Shown: positions 8,854 through 19,083, counted from the stretch's first letter. The stretch: 64,000 nucleotides of DNA from a bacterium (GCA_021782205.1 JAJXVH010000002.1:54190-118189); one strand, 5' to 3'. The notes: generated by a model not told the origin, from the sequence alone. Numbers and translations: made by a program.

Positions 8854-10014
8854 TTACTTCTTTCCCTTCGGCGAAGAATCCGCCGCGCCCGCGGTGGGAG
8901 TTGCCGCGGCTTTCGCCTGGCGTTCCGCTTTCGCGGCCCGCTCGGCGCGGATGCGCACGACGTCGTTGTAGGTCGCGAAGGCCAGCAGGGACATCAGGAA
9001 GGCGAAGCCGACGGTCTGGATCTTCTCGAGTGTCTGCGGGGTCGGGCGCTTGCCGCGCAGGCCTTCCCAAATGTAGACCGCGCCGTGGCCGCCGTCGAGC
9101 AGGGGCATGGGCAGGAAATTGAAGAAGCCGATCGCCACCGAGATGAAGCCGATGAAGAACAGATACTCCTCCCAGCCCGCGCGCGCCGCGCGTGTGACCA
9201 TCTGGAATATCCCCACCGGTCCGGCCAAGTCGGGGCGCTCGTGACGCCAAAGCTTGCCCGCGATGGTGGTGACGGTCTGCTTGCTCTGCAGCCAGCACAT
9301 GCTCGCGGCCTCGTTCATGGCGGCCGGCAGGCTTGCGGGCTTGTAGGTCATCTCCGGCATGATGCCGATGACGCCGCGGTCCTCCGCGTCGTCCTTGCGC
9401 GGGGTCACGGTCACGTCCAAGGCGGCACCCGCGCGGCTGACGGTCAAGGTGACGGGACGCCCCGGAGAGCGGTGGATGGAGCTCGCCAGGTCGTCCCAGC
9501 CCGCCAGGGCGCGGCCGTCGAAGGCCGTCACGCGGTCGCCGATCTTCAGGCCCGCCGCGTCGGCCGGCATGCCCGTCATCATGTTGCCGATGACCGGGTC
9601 CGACGAAGGCTGGGGCAGGCCCTGGGCCCAGATCAAGCCGGTGTAGAGCAGGAAGGCCAGCACGTAGTTCATCGTGGGTCCGGCGTAGACGATGATCAGG
9701 CGGCGATACCACGCCTGGCCGAAATACTCGTCGGCCTTCGGCGTGATCGCGGCGTCGGTCGCGGGATCTTCGCCGGCGGGCTTGACGAAGCCGCCGAACG
9801 GAATCGCGCACAGCGAGAAGCGCGTGCCGCTCTTGCTGGTCACGCCCAGCAGCTCCGGGCCGAAGCCGAAGGCGAACTTCTCCACGCGCACGCCCAGGCG
9901 CAGGCAGGCGACGTAGTGGCCGGACTCGTGGAGAAAGATCACCAGGCCCAGCGCGAAGGCGTTGGCCAGCAGCGTGAAGGCCCCGGTGGACAGGAAATGC
10001 AGCGCGGTCGTCAT
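8854..10014 (-). CDS. rseP: RIP metalloprotease RseP (site-2 protease)
   Basis: This 386-residue intramembrane zinc metalloprotease cleaves membrane-embedded regulators such as anti-sigma factors. The first transmembrane helix carries HESGH, the HExxH zinc motif. FAFGFGPEL follows, then a single PDZ domain (residues about 130-210, AGLKIGDRVTAFDGRALAGWDDL). The second catalytic motif is NFLPMPLLDGGHG, and a last helix lies near the C-terminus. The C-tail is Lys/Ala rich. The ATG overlaps the dxr stop (ATGA). The dxr-rseP-proS order is common in bacteria. Confidence 0.94.
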   Translation of the reverse strand: MTTALHFLSTGAFTLLANAFALGLVIFLHESGHYVACLRLGVRVEKFAFGFGPELLGVTSKSGTRFSLCAIPFGGFVKPAGEDPATDAAITPKADEYFGQAWYRRLIIVYAGPTMNYVLAFLLYTGLIWAQGLPQPSSDPVIGNMMTGMPADAAGLKIGDRVTAFDGRALAGWDDLASSIHRSPGRPVTLTVSRAGAALDVTVTPRKDDAEDRGVIGIMPEMTYKPASLPAAMNEAASMCWLQSKQTVTTIAGKLWRHERPDLAGPVGIFQMVTRAARAGWEEYLFFIGFISVAIGFFNFLPMPLLDGGHGAVYIWEGLRGKRPTPQTLEKIQTVGFAFLMSLLAFATYNDVVRIRAERAAKAERQAKAAATPTAGAADSSPKGKK

Positions 10015-11183
10015 CGAATATTCTCCTCGGCCTTGCGCCGCGCCCAGGCGTCGATCTCGACGACTTCCTGGAAGCCCGGCAGTCCGCCGCTGACTTGGTA
10101 GCCCGCCATCGTGTTCTCGACGACACGCGGTATGTCGGTGAATTTCACGCGCCCGGCCAGGAAGGCGTCGACGGCCACCTCGTCGGCGGCCGACAGCACC
10201 GCCGGCATGCCGCCGCCGACGCGCGCCGCTTCGCGCGCGATCTCCAGGCAGGGGAAACGGCCGAAGTCCGGCTTGCGAAATTCAAGCGCGCCCACCGCGA
10301 AAAGATCCAGCGGCTCGACGACGCGCGCGCCGCGCGCGGGAAACGTCATCCCGTATTGAATGGGCAGCTTCATGTCCGGCAGGCCCATCTGCGCCAGCAC
10401 GGAGCCGTCGGAGAACTCCACGCCGGAGTGGAAGATCGACTGCGGGTGGATGACGATCTCCACCTGCTCGCGCTTGAGGCTGAAGAGATTCATGATCTCG
10501 ATGAGCTCGAAGCCCTTGTTCATCAAGGTCGCGCAGTCGATGGTGATCTTCTTGCCCATCTTCCACGTGGGATGCTTGAGCGCCTGCTCCGGCGTGACGG
10601 CGGAGAGGTCTCCCGCGTATTTGCCGAAGGCGCCGCCGGAGGCGGTCAGGATCACGCGCCGGATGGTCTTGAGCGGGGCGGCGGCCTTCGCGTCGGGGTT
10701 CAAGCCCTGCACGCACTGGAAGATCGCCGAAGGCTCCGAGTCCACGGGCACGATGCGCGCGCCCCAGCGCTCGGCCTCGCGCATGAACTGCGCGCCGGCC
10801 ATGACCATGGGCTCCTTGTTGGCCAGGGCCACGGTCTTGCCCGCGCGGATGGCGGCCAGCAGGGGGGCAAAGCCCACGCCGCCCACCACCGAGGTCAGCA
10901 CCACGTCCACGTCCGGGTGCGCGGCCAACTCGCACAAGCCCTCCACGCCGGGGGCGAAGTGGCGGGCGGCACCGTTGAGCCGCGTCTTGAGGTCCGCCGA
11001 GGCCCGCGCGTCGAACATGGAGACGGCCTTCGCGCCGAACTCGCGCGCCTGCTCGGCCACCAGCGCGGAGTTGGAATGCGCGGCCAGGCCGATGACTTGA
11101 AGCTCGTCGGGCATCTCGCGGATCACGTTGAGCGCGTTGACGCCGATGGAGCCCGTCGAGCCCAGGATGGCGATTTTTCTCAT
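10011..11183 (-). CDS. dxr: 1-deoxy-D-xylulose 5-phosphate reductoisomerase
   Basis: This 390-residue enzyme converts DXP to MEP with NADPH, the committed step of non-mevalonate isoprenoid synthesis. It has the N-terminal nucleotide-binding motif ILGSTGSIGVNALNVI, the LANKEPMVMAG motif, VDSEPSAIFQ with the catalytic acidic residues, TASGGAFG and the HPTWKMGKKITIDCATLMNKG motif. I chose the ATG at 11183 because it overlaps the cdsA stop in an ATGA junction; an in-frame ATG four codons upstream at 11195 lies inside cdsA. UppS and CdsA genes upstream link it to lipid-carrier and membrane synthesis. Confidence 0.95.
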   Translation of the reverse strand: MRKIAILGSTGSIGVNALNVIREMPDELQVIGLAAHSNSALVAEQAREFGAKAVSMFDARASADLKTRLNGAARHFAPGVEGLCELAAHPDVDVVLTSVVGGVGFAPLLAAIRAGKTVALANKEPMVMAGAQFMREAERWGARIVPVDSEPSAIFQCVQGLNPDAKAAAPLKTIRRVILTASGGAFGKYAGDLSAVTPEQALKHPTWKMGKKITIDCATLMNKGFELIEIMNLFSLKREQVEIVIHPQSIFHSGVEFSDGSVLAQMGLPDMKLPIQYGMTFPARGARVVEPLDLFAVGALEFRKPDFGRFPCLEIAREAARVGGGMPAVLSAADEVAVDAFLAGRVKFTDIPRVVENTMAGYQVSGGLPGFQEVVEIDAWARRKAEENIR

Positions 11184-11965
11184 GGCTTGAAACAAAGCGC
11201 GTAGTAGACGGCGGGCGCGCAGAGAATGAAGGAATCGAAGCGGTCGAACACGCCGCCGTGGCCGGGCAGGAGCGCGCCGGAATCCTTGACGCCCGCGTCA
11301 CGTTTGATCATCGACTCGGCCAGATCGGAGGCCTGCCCCGTCACGCCGATGAGCGCGCCCAAGCCCAGCGCCCACGGCAGCGGCAGCGCGTCGCGCAGGA
11401 CGAAGTGCGAGAAGGCCGCGCACACCGCCAACGCCGCGGCAAAGCCTCCGCAAGCGCCCTCCCAGGTCTTCTTGGGCGAGAGCACCGGCGCCAGCGCGTG
11501 CGTCCCGAACGCGTGCCCGACGAAATACGCCGCGGTGTCCATGCACCAGACGGAGACGAAGGTCATCGCCAGGAAAGCTTCTCCATGCGGCCGCAGGTCA
11601 CGGATCAGCGCCAGGTGCGCGGGCATCCAGCCCGCGAACAGAGCCCCGAACAGAGTCAGCGCCGCGCGGTCCAGGGAGTGAACCTTCGCGGCCATCTCCG
11701 TCAGCGCCACGAGAGCGACGCCCGCCGCCAGCGTCGGTCCCAGCGGCCCCGACAGCGCCGCGCACGCCGCCAGCGCCGTCCCGACCAGAACCGTGCTCAA
11801 AAACTGCACCGGCCGCCCGCCCAGCCTCAACGCCAGCGCGTACTCATAACAGCACAGCGCGCAAATGCCCGTCACGAAGATGGAAAACGTCAGCCCGCCC
11901 GCGTGCGCCAGCCACAGCAGGAGGGGGATTCCGACGGCGGCCGTCAGCACGCGCGGCAAAAGCAT
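11180..11965 (-). CDS. cdsA: Phosphatidate cytidylyltransferase (CDP-diglyceride synthase)
   Basis: This 261-residue integral membrane enzyme makes CDP-diacylglycerol from phosphatidate and CTP, the precursor of membrane phospholipids. About seven hydrophobic helices are visible. The family signature is present in two parts: SPKKTWEGACGG, and ASDLAESMIKRDAGVKDSG followed by LPGHGGVFDRFDS with the metal-binding acidic residues. It follows uppS by 37 bases and overlaps dxr. A -10-like TAAAAT sits exactly six bases before its ATG, so it may also be transcribed from its own leaderless promoter. Confidence 0.94.
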   Translation of the reverse strand: MLLPRVLTAAVGIPLLLWLAHAGGLTFSIFVTGICALCCYEYALALRLGGRPVQFLSTVLVGTALAACAALSGPLGPTLAAGVALVALTEMAAKVHSLDRAALTLFGALFAGWMPAHLALIRDLRPHGEAFLAMTFVSVWCMDTAAYFVGHAFGTHALAPVLSPKKTWEGACGGFAAALAVCAAFSHFVLRDALPLPWALGLGALIGVTGQASDLAESMIKRDAGVKDSGALLPGHGGVFDRFDSFILCAPAVYYALCFKP

Positions 11966-11971
11966 CGGGTT

Positions 11972-11980
11972 ATTTTACCA
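11972..11980 (-). promoter_or_regulatory. Possible internal leaderless promoter before cdsA
   Basis: The minus strand reads TGG-TAAAAT, an extended -10 element. AACCCG (6 nt) and then the cdsA ATG follow. The spacing is the same as at other leaderless candidates in the window (22178, 47558, 47506). It falls in the only sizeable gap (37 bp) of the rpsB-dxr series. Confidence 0.4.
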
Positions 11981-12002
11981 AATGCGGCAACCCGTCGAGC
12001 GG

Positions 12003-12710
12003 CTACCCCTTCGTCGACAGACCGCCGAAGCGGCGATCGCGGCCCTGAAAGTCTTCCAAAGCGGCGACCAGGTGTTCCTTTCGGAAATCGGGCCACAGAG
12101 TCGGCGTGACGTAGAGCTCCGCGTAGGCCGTCTGCCAGAGCAGGAAATTGGACAGGCGCATTTCGCCCGAAGTGCGGATCATCAGATCCAGCTCCGGAAG
12201 GTCGGCGGTGTAGAGATGACGCGCGATGGCTTCCTCGTCGAGCGCCGCGGCCCCGGCGGCAAGCGCGCGGTTGGCGGCGTCGATGATTTCCTGGCGTCCG
12301 CCGTAGTTCAGGGCCAAGGTCAGGCGCAGACCGCCGTTGTCTTTGAGGCGGTCGATCGCCTTGGCCAACTCCGTCTGGACGGCCTTGGGCAACGCCTCCA
12401 GACGCCCGATCGCGCCCAGGCGCACCCGGCTCTTGTCGAGCTCCAGCGTCTCCTTGTTGAGCGCCCAGGACAGGAGCTTCATCAGCTCGCCGACCTCCTC
12501 GACGGGGCGCAGCCAATTCTCCGTCGAGAAGGAATAGAGCGTCAGCGCCCGCACGCCCAGGTCGGTGGCGGCGCGCACGATCTCGCGCACCGTGTCGACG
12601 CCGGCCTTGTGGCCCGCCACCCGGGGCAGGCCGCGCGCCTTGGCCCAGCGGCCGTTGCCGTCCATGATGATGGCGACGTGGCGGGGCAGGCGCGCCGGGT
12701 CCAACGTCAC
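12003..12710 (-). CDS. uppS: Undecaprenyl diphosphate synthase (isoprenyl transferase)
   Basis: This 235-residue cis-prenyltransferase extends farnesyl diphosphate to the C55 lipid carrier used for peptidoglycan and surface glycans. The N-terminal motif HVAIIMDGNGRWAKARGLPR contains the catalytic Asp and the diphosphate-binding Gly-Asn-Gly-Arg. LTLYSFSTENW and the C-terminal PELDLMIRTSGEMRLSNF and LWQTAYAELY motifs are intact. The size is normal. It lies 17 bases after frr. Its product joins the dxr pathway to the envelope genes of the operon. Confidence 0.95.
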   Translation of the reverse strand: MTLDPARLPRHVAIIMDGNGRWAKARGLPRVAGHKAGVDTVREIVRAATDLGVRALTLYSFSTENWLRPVEEVGELMKLLSWALNKETLELDKSRVRLGAIGRLEALPKAVQTELAKAIDRLKDNGGLRLTLALNYGGRQEIIDAANRALAAGAAALDEEAIARHLYTADLPELDLMIRTSGEMRLSNFLLWQTAYAELYVTPTLWPDFRKEHLVAALEDFQGRDRRFGGLSTKG

Positions 12711-12727
12711 GGCAGGCCGGAGCGCAT

Positions 12728-13300
12728 CTAGACGGTAAGGATTTCCTTCTCTTTGGCGGCGACGGTGTCGTCGACCTGCTTGGTGAAGGCGTCGGTGATC
12801 TTTTGGATGCGCGCTTCCAAGCCGCGCAGATCGTCCTCGGTGATCTCCTTGGCTTGGAAGGACTTCTTGACCTTGTTCGCCGCGTCCTGGCGCTCGGAGC
12901 GCACGCCGACCTTGAACTCCTCGCCCAGCTTCTTGAGGACCTTGACCAGGTCCTTGCGGCGGTCCTCGGTCATCATCGGCAGGCTGATGCGGATCATCTT
13001 GCCGTCGTTCTGCGGCATGGCGCCCACGTCGGCCTTCTGCAGGGCCTTCTCGATGTCCTGAAGAGTCGAGGGGTCCCAGGGGCGGATTTCCAAAGTGCGC
13101 GCCTCGGGAACGGACACCGCGGCGACCTGCTTGAGCGGAACCAAGGAGCCGTAGGCCTCCACCTTGACGCTCTCCAGCATCATCGGGTTGGCGCGGCCGG
13201 TGCGCATGACGGAGAGGTCCTTGGCCATCTTGGCCATGCGGTCCTTCATCGCGTCTTCCATCTTGGAGACGACGGCGTTGACGGCTTCGTTGACGGGCAT
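12728..13300 (-). CDS. frr: Ribosome recycling factor
   Basis: This 190-residue protein splits post-termination ribosomes together with EF-G. The family pattern is clear: MAKDLSVMRTGRANPMML, VEAYGSLVPLKQVAAVSVPE, the hinge DVGAMPQNDGKMIRISLPMM, and LTEDRRKDLVKVLKKLGEE-like helix (MTEDRRKDLVKVLKK). The long coiled-coil domain ends with DDTVAAKEKEIL. The length is typical of the family (about 185). It is four bases downstream of pyrH. Confidence 0.95.
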   Translation of the reverse strand: MPVNEAVNAVVSKMEDAMKDRMAKMAKDLSVMRTGRANPMMLESVKVEAYGSLVPLKQVAAVSVPEARTLEIRPWDPSTLQDIEKALQKADVGAMPQNDGKMIRISLPMMTEDRRKDLVKVLKKLGEEFKVGVRSERQDAANKVKKSFQAKEITEDDLRGLEARIQKITDAFTKQVDDTVAAKEKEILTV

Positions 13301-13304
13301 CAGT

Positions 13305-14904
<1,600 letters not shown>

Positions 14905-14907
14905 GGG

Positions 14908-15738
14908 TCAGGCCTCCTGCTGGGTCGTCTCTTCGGCGCCCTCGACGGCGTAGACCACGTCGGCGGTCTGCTGGACCTCGGCCTCCGTCGCCTGCTGCTC
15001 GGCCAACATCTCGGCGGCCGCGCCTTCCACGGACTTGGCCTGCTGAGCCGCTTCATACGTGGTCTTGCCCGCGAACACGGCGTCGGCGATCAGGCCGCAG
15101 AACAGCTTGATGGAGCGGGCCGCGTCGTCGTTGCCCGGGATCGGGTGATCGATGAGATCCGGATCGCAGTCGGTGTCGCAGACCGCCACGATGGGGATGG
15201 AGAGCTTGCGCGCTTCCTGCACCGCCAGGTCCTCTTCGACGGGATCGACGATGAACATCACGTCCGGCAGGCGGTCCAGCCCGCGCAGTCCCGAAAGATT
15301 CTTATTGAGCTTGGCCATCTCCTTGTTGAGGCGGGAGACCTCCTTCTTGGGGAGGACGGCGAAGATGCCGTCGTTCTGCCACTTCTCCAGCTCCTCCAGG
15401 CGCTTGACGGACTTGCGCAGAGTCGCGAAGTTCGTGAGCGTGCCGCCCAGCCACTTCTCGCAGACGTAGGAGGCGCCGCAACGCTCGGCCTCGGCGCGGA
15501 CGATGTCGACGGCCTGCTTCTTGGTGCCGACGAACAGGAACTTCTTGCCGGTCGCGGCCTGGTCCTCGACCCACTGGCCGACCTTCTTGAGCTCCTTGAC
15601 GGTCTTCTGCAGATCGATGATGTGAATGGCGTTGCGCTCACCGAAGATGAATCGGGACATCTTGGGGTTCCAGCGGCGGGTCTGGTGACCGAAATGCACG
15701 CCGGCTTCCAGCATGGCTTTCATCGAGACGTTGATCAT
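14908..15738 (-). CDS. rpsB: 30S ribosomal protein S2
   Basis: This 276-residue protein is ribosomal protein S2. Signatures are [57 protein letters not shown] and [20 protein letters not shown]. The C-terminal 50 residues are a Gln/Glu/Ala-rich acidic tail, longer than the usual S2 core. The ATG at 15738 is preceded by GGAGG, but with an unusually long spacing of about 14 bases. Confidence 0.96.
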   Translation of the reverse strand: MINVSMKAMLEAGVHFGHQTRRWNPKMSRFIFGERNAIHIIDLQKTVKELKKVGQWVEDQAATGKKFLFVGTKKQAVDIVRAEAERCGASYVCEKWLGGTLTNFATLRKSVKRLEELEKWQNDGIFAVLPKKEVSRLNKEMAKLNKNLSGLRGLDRLPDVMFIVDPVEEDLAVQEARKLSIPIVAVCDTDCDPDLIDHPIPGNDDAARSIKLFCGLIADAVFAGKTTYEAAQQAKSVEGAAAEMLAEQQATEAEVQQTADVVYAVEGAEETTQQEA

Positions 15739-15777
15739 GAGCGGATGTCTATCCTCCGAGGGTGGTGCAACCCGGTG

Positions 15778-15786
15778 ATTCTATCA
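15778..15786 (-). promoter_or_regulatory. Extended -10 promoter for rpsB-tsf-pyrH operon
   Basis: The minus strand reads TGA-TAGAAT with the TGn extension. No good -35 is seen at 16-18 bp. The predicted start near 15771 gives a leader of about 32 nt containing GGAGG. It is divergent from the cysC promoter in a 102-bp intergenic region. Confidence 0.5.
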
Positions 15787-15823
15787 CATCGGCGCCCGCG
15801 AAAGCCATAGACTCCTTCCCGTT

Positions 15824-15832
15824 TGATAATAT
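15824..15832 (+). promoter_or_regulatory. Putative extended -10 promoter for cysC-cysD-cysN
   Basis: The plus strand has TGA-TAATAT followed by eight bases and the GTG of cysC. No Shine-Dalgarno exists between them. The predicted transcript would start within one or two bases of the GTG, so a leaderless or nearly leaderless mRNA is likely. Confidence 0.4.
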
Positions 15833-15840
15833 ATCCCCGC

Positions 15841-16374
15841 GTGAACATCTCGCCCGGCGTGCTCTGGCTTACAGGACTATCGGGCTCGGGCAAGACGACC
15901 TTGGCGCGGCGCGCGTTCGCGGCGCTCGATGGACGAGGCTGCCGCGTCGAACACCTGGACGGAGACGAGATGCGCCGATTGTTCCCGGGCATGGGCTACA
16001 CGAAAGAAGAACGCGACATGAACGTGCGCCGCGCCGGACACTTGGCAGGATTGCTCGAAAAACACGGCGTCTTCGTCATCGCGTCATTCGTGTCTCCCTA
16101 TGCGTCCGCGCGGGACTTCGCGCGCGCCCAATGCCGGCGCTTCGCCGAAGTTTACGTGGCGGCGCCCCTGGCGGTCTGCGAAGGACGCGACGTCAAAGGC
16201 CTCTACGCGCAGGCGCGGCGGGGGGAAATCCGAGGCTTGACCGGCGTCGACGATCCCTACGAGCCGCCCCTGAAAGCCGACCTCGTGATCGACACGTCAC
16301 GCCTCAGCGCGGACGACTCCTTTAGACGGCTGATGGACTATGTCAATGAAAATTTTAACGCGAAAACCCCATGA
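15841..16374 (+). CDS. cysC: Adenylylsulfate kinase (APS kinase)
   Basis: This 177-residue enzyme phosphorylates adenylylsulfate (APS) to PAPS, the universal sulfate donor. The P-loop GLSGSGKTTLA, the LDGDEMR motif, MNVRRAGHLAGLLEKHG, FVSPYASAR and the lid region VKGLYAQARRGEIRGLTGVDDPYE are all intact. I chose the GTG at 15841 because homologous sequence starts just after it; an in-frame TTG at 15823 overlaps the -10 box. The stop overlaps the cysD ATG (ATGA). With cysD and cysN it forms a complete sulfate-to-PAPS operon, with no PAPS reductase nearby. Confidence 0.92.
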   Translation: MNISPGVLWLTGLSGSGKTTLARRAFAALDGRGCRVEHLDGDEMRRLFPGMGYTKEERDMNVRRAGHLAGLLEKHGVFVIASFVSPYASARDFARAQCRRFAEVYVAAPLAVCEGRDVKGLYAQARRGEIRGLTGVDDPYEPPLKADLVIDTSRLSADDSFRRLMDYVNENFNAKTP

Positions 16375-17255
16375 GCGCCGATCAACTCCGCCGCTTGGAA
16401 AACCGCAGCATCCACCTTCTGCGCGAAGCCTATGCCTGCCTGCCCAACCTCGCGATGCTCTGGTCGATCGGCAAGGACAGCACCGTGATGCTCCATCTGG
16501 CACGCAAAGCTTTTTTCGGCCGCGTCCCTTTTCCTCTCGTCCACATCGACACTTCCTTCAAGATCCCGGAAATGATCGCGCACCGCGACCGCGTCGCCAA
16601 GGAGTGGGGACTGCGGCTGATCGTGGGAAGCAATGCCGCCGCCCTGCAGGAAAAGCGAACCTATCCGGACGGCGCGGTCGACCGATTGACGTGCTGCGGC
16701 CTGCTCAAGACTCAAGCACTGACCGAAACGCTGAACGGGCGCGGACGCCGCCTCCTCAATCTGGCAACAGGCACGCTCGATCCGCAGTCCGACGGCGAGC
16801 CTTTCACCGGCGTGATCGCGGGCATCCGCGCCGACGAAGAGGGCACCAGGTCCAAGGAGCGTTACTTCTCGCCGCGGGGCGTCGGCAACAACTGGGACCT
16901 GGGCGACCAGCCGCCCGAGTTCTGGAATCAGTATAAGACCGATTTCGCTCCCGGCACGCATGTGCGCGTTCATCCGCTTCTGGACTGGCGCGAGTTGGAC
17001 GTCTGGGAATACATCGATCGCGAGAGCATCGCGACAGTGGGGTTATACTACGACCGGGGCGACGGAAAGCGCTACCGTTCACTCGGTTGTTGGCCGTGCA
17101 CGTTCCCCGTCGAATCGACGGCCAAGACGCCGGCGGAGATCGTCGCGGAACTGAAGACCGGCAAATTCCACGACGTCGCCGAACGCTCCGGACGCGCCCA
17201 GGACCAGGAAGACCGCGGCACGCTCGAATCCCTGCGCCGCGAAGGCTACATGTGA
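16371..17255 (+). CDS. cysD: Sulfate adenylyltransferase subunit 2
   Basis: This 294-residue protein is the catalytic subunit of ATP sulfurylase (ATP + sulfate to APS). It is a PP-loop ATPase: AMLWSIGKDSTVMLHLARKAF holds the SxGKDS motif. The family features HIDTSFKIPEM, GVIAGIRADEEGTRSKERYF and HVRVHPLLDWRELDVWEYI follow, and GCWPCTFPVESTA near the C-terminus has a conserved CxxC-type pair. Length matches CysD (about 300). It overlaps cysC upstream (ATGA) and cysN downstream (GTGA), so the three are translationally coupled. Confidence 0.95.
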   Translation: MSADQLRRLENRSIHLLREAYACLPNLAMLWSIGKDSTVMLHLARKAFFGRVPFPLVHIDTSFKIPEMIAHRDRVAKEWGLRLIVGSNAAALQEKRTYPDGAVDRLTCCGLLKTQALTETLNGRGRRLLNLATGTLDPQSDGEPFTGVIAGIRADEEGTRSKERYFSPRGVGNNWDLGDQPPEFWNQYKTDFAPGTHVRVHPLLDWRELDVWEYIDRESIATVGLYYDRGDGKRYRSLGCWPCTFPVESTAKTPAEIVAELKTGKFHDVAERSGRAQDQEDRGTLESLRREGYM

Positions 17256-19051
17256 CCGGCTCCGATTCCGACCGCGAGCGCCTGAACATCGTCGTGGTCG
17301 GACACGTCGACCACGGCAAAAGCACGCTTGTCGGGAGACTGCTCGCCGACACCGGATCGCTGCCCCAAGGACGTCTGGAGCGCATCCGCGACTACTGCGC
17401 GCGCAACTCCAAGCCGTTTGAATACGCGTTTCTGCTCGACGCCCTGCGCGACGAACAGAGCCAGGGCATCACGATCGACGCCGCCCGCATCTTCTTCAAG
17501 ACGCCGCGCCGCGATTACATGGTCATCGACGCTCCCGGCCACGTGGAGTTCCTCAAGAACATGGTCAGCGGGGCTTCTCACGCCGAGGCCGCCCTGCTGG
17601 TCGTTGACGCGGCCGAAGGAATAAAGGAGAACACGAAGCGCCACAGCTACCTCTTGTCTTTGCTCGCCGTCCGCCAAGTGGCCGTGCTGGTCAATAAGAT
17701 GGACTGCGTCGGACGAAGTGAGGCGGCGTTTCGCGTCGTCGCCGACGACTGCCGCGCGTTCCTGCGCCAGGTCGGGGTGGAGGCCTCGTGCTTCGTTCCG
17801 ACGTCGGCTCTGCACGGCGAGAATCTGGCCTCCCGCGCCCCCGAGATGGCCTGGTACACGGGACCGACCGCCCTGGAGGCGCTCGAGGCGTTCCGCGTCG
17901 CTCCTCCGGCCGTCGACCGGCCTTTTCGCATGCCGGTTCAGGATGTCTACAAGTTCGCCTCCGGGGGCGATGATCGCCGCATCGTCGCGGGGACCGTGGA
18001 GTCGGGCCAGCTGAAGTCCGGCGACTCGGTCGTCTTTTATCCGTCGGGAAAGGCTTCCGCGGTCAAGCGCCTGGAAAGCTTCCCCGATTCCGGCGCGCCG
18101 ACGGCCCAAGCGGGCGAAGCCGCCGGCTTTACGCTCACCGAACAGATCTACGTCCGCCGCGGCGAAATCGCGGCCCTTAGCGGCCAGCCTCGTCCCTGCG
18201 TCTCGCGGCGACTTCGCACCAGCGTTTTCTGGCTGGGACGCGAGCCTCTGCGCCTGGGCCGCGAGTATACGCTGAAGTTGGGGACGGCGCGCGCGCGCGC
18301 GCGCCTGGAGCAGATTGCGCTGAGCGTCGACGCCTCCAGCCTGGCGACCGAGACGAATCGCTCCGAGGTCCGCCGCAACGAGGCCGCGGAATGCGTCTTC
18401 CTCCTCGACGCGCCGCTCGCCTTTGATCTGGCGTCCGACAACCCGTCATTGGCGCGCTTCGTGCTGGTCGACGGCTACGAGATCAGCGGCGGCGGCCTGG
18501 TGCGCGAGGCGTTGGAGGCGCCGGCGGCGCTGGCCCAAAGGCGCGTGGACCGGCGCAATGCCCATTGGCGCGCCGGCCGCATCGATCTTGCGCGCCGGGA
18601 AGAGCGCCTCGGCCAGCGCGCGGGCCTGCTGATCGTGACCGGCTCGGACGGCGAGCGCCGGCGCACCGTCGCCAAAACGCTTGAGGAGCGACTGTTCGCC
18701 GAAGGCCGCTACGTCTACTTCTTGGGCATCGGCAGCGTGCTCTACGGGCTGGCCGCCGACATCCGGGAAAGCGCGGGAGACCATGCCGAGGACGTGCGGC
18801 GCCTGGCCGAACTCGCCCACATCCTGATCGACGCCGGCTTGGTCCTCATCGTGACCGCCGCTCGACTTTTGCCCGAGGACCTTGACCTAGTAATGGAAGC
18901 CGTGGATTCCTCGCGCGTGGCCGTCGCTTGGATCGGTGCGGGTCCGACGACCGGCGTCGGTTGCGACATCGTGCTGGCCGACGACGCCGAAGACGCGTGC
19001 GTGGAGGCGCTTCTCCTCCTGCTCAAAGAGCGCGGGTTGCGGCCGGGCTGA
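17252..19051 (+). CDS. cysN: Sulfate adenylyltransferase subunit 1 with C-terminal degenerate APS-kinase domain
   Basis: This 599-residue protein starts with an EF-Tu-like GTPase (GHVDHGKST at residues 17-25, then DAPGH and NKMD) that drives APS synthesis with CysD. Domains II and III end near residue 430. From about residue 456 to the end there is a region colinear with APS kinase: the strand LLIVTGSDGERRR where a P-loop should be, YVYFLGIGSVLYGL in place of the LDGDNVR motif, and LAELAHILIDAGLVLIVTA matching the following helix-strand. The P-loop lysine and the catalytic Asp are gone, so it should be catalytically dead, while an intact CysC is encoded two genes upstream. NodQ-type CysN-CysC fusions are known; this one looks like a fusion whose kinase half became a pseudokinase. 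GTG start, overlapping the cysD stop. Confidence 0.9.
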   Translation: MTGSDSDRERLNIVVVGHVDHGKSTLVGRLLADTGSLPQGRLERIRDYCARNSKPFEYAFLLDALRDEQSQGITIDAARIFFKTPRRDYMVIDAPGHVEFLKNMVSGASHAEAALLVVDAAEGIKENTKRHSYLLSLLAVRQVAVLVNKMDCVGRSEAAFRVVADDCRAFLRQVGVEASCFVPTSALHGENLASRAPEMAWYTGPTALEALEAFRVAPPAVDRPFRMPVQDVYKFASGGDDRRIVAGTVESGQLKSGDSVVFYPSGKASAVKRLESFPDSGAPTAQAGEAAGFTLTEQIYVRRGEIAALSGQPRPCVSRRLRTSVFWLGREPLRLGREYTLKLGTARARARLEQIALSVDASSLATETNRSEVRRNEAAECVFLLDAPLAFDLASDNPSLARFVLVDGYEISGGGLVREALEAPAALAQRRVDRRNAHWRAGRIDLARREERLGQRAGLLIVTGSDGERRRTVAKTLEERLFAEGRYVYFLGIGSVLYGLAADIRESAGDHAEDVRRLAELAHILIDAGLVLIVTAARLLPEDLDLVMEAVDSSRVAVAWIGAGPTTGVGCDIVLADDAEDACVEALLLLLKERGLRPG

Positions 19052-19052
19052 A

Positions 19053-19082
19053 GTCTCGCGCCGAGAAGGCGTGATTCGAGAC
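19053..19082. terminator. Possible bidirectional hairpin between convergent cysN and radical SAM genes
   Basis: GTCTCG-CGCC-GAGAA-GGCG-(TGATT bulge)-CGAGAC can fold into a 10-bp stem with one bulge. It occupies the whole 32-bp gap between convergent stops. There is no T-run on either side, so termination by this element alone is uncertain. Confidence 0.3.
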
Positions 19083-19083
19083 G

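Noticed and set aside
4485..10101. Very long plus-strand open frames (up to about 970 codons) opposite infB, nusA, proS and rseP
   Set aside because: They are antisense to genes with unmistakable conserved motifs. High GC removes stop codons from the opposite strand; the translated sequences are His/Asp/Arg/Leu-rich with no domain.
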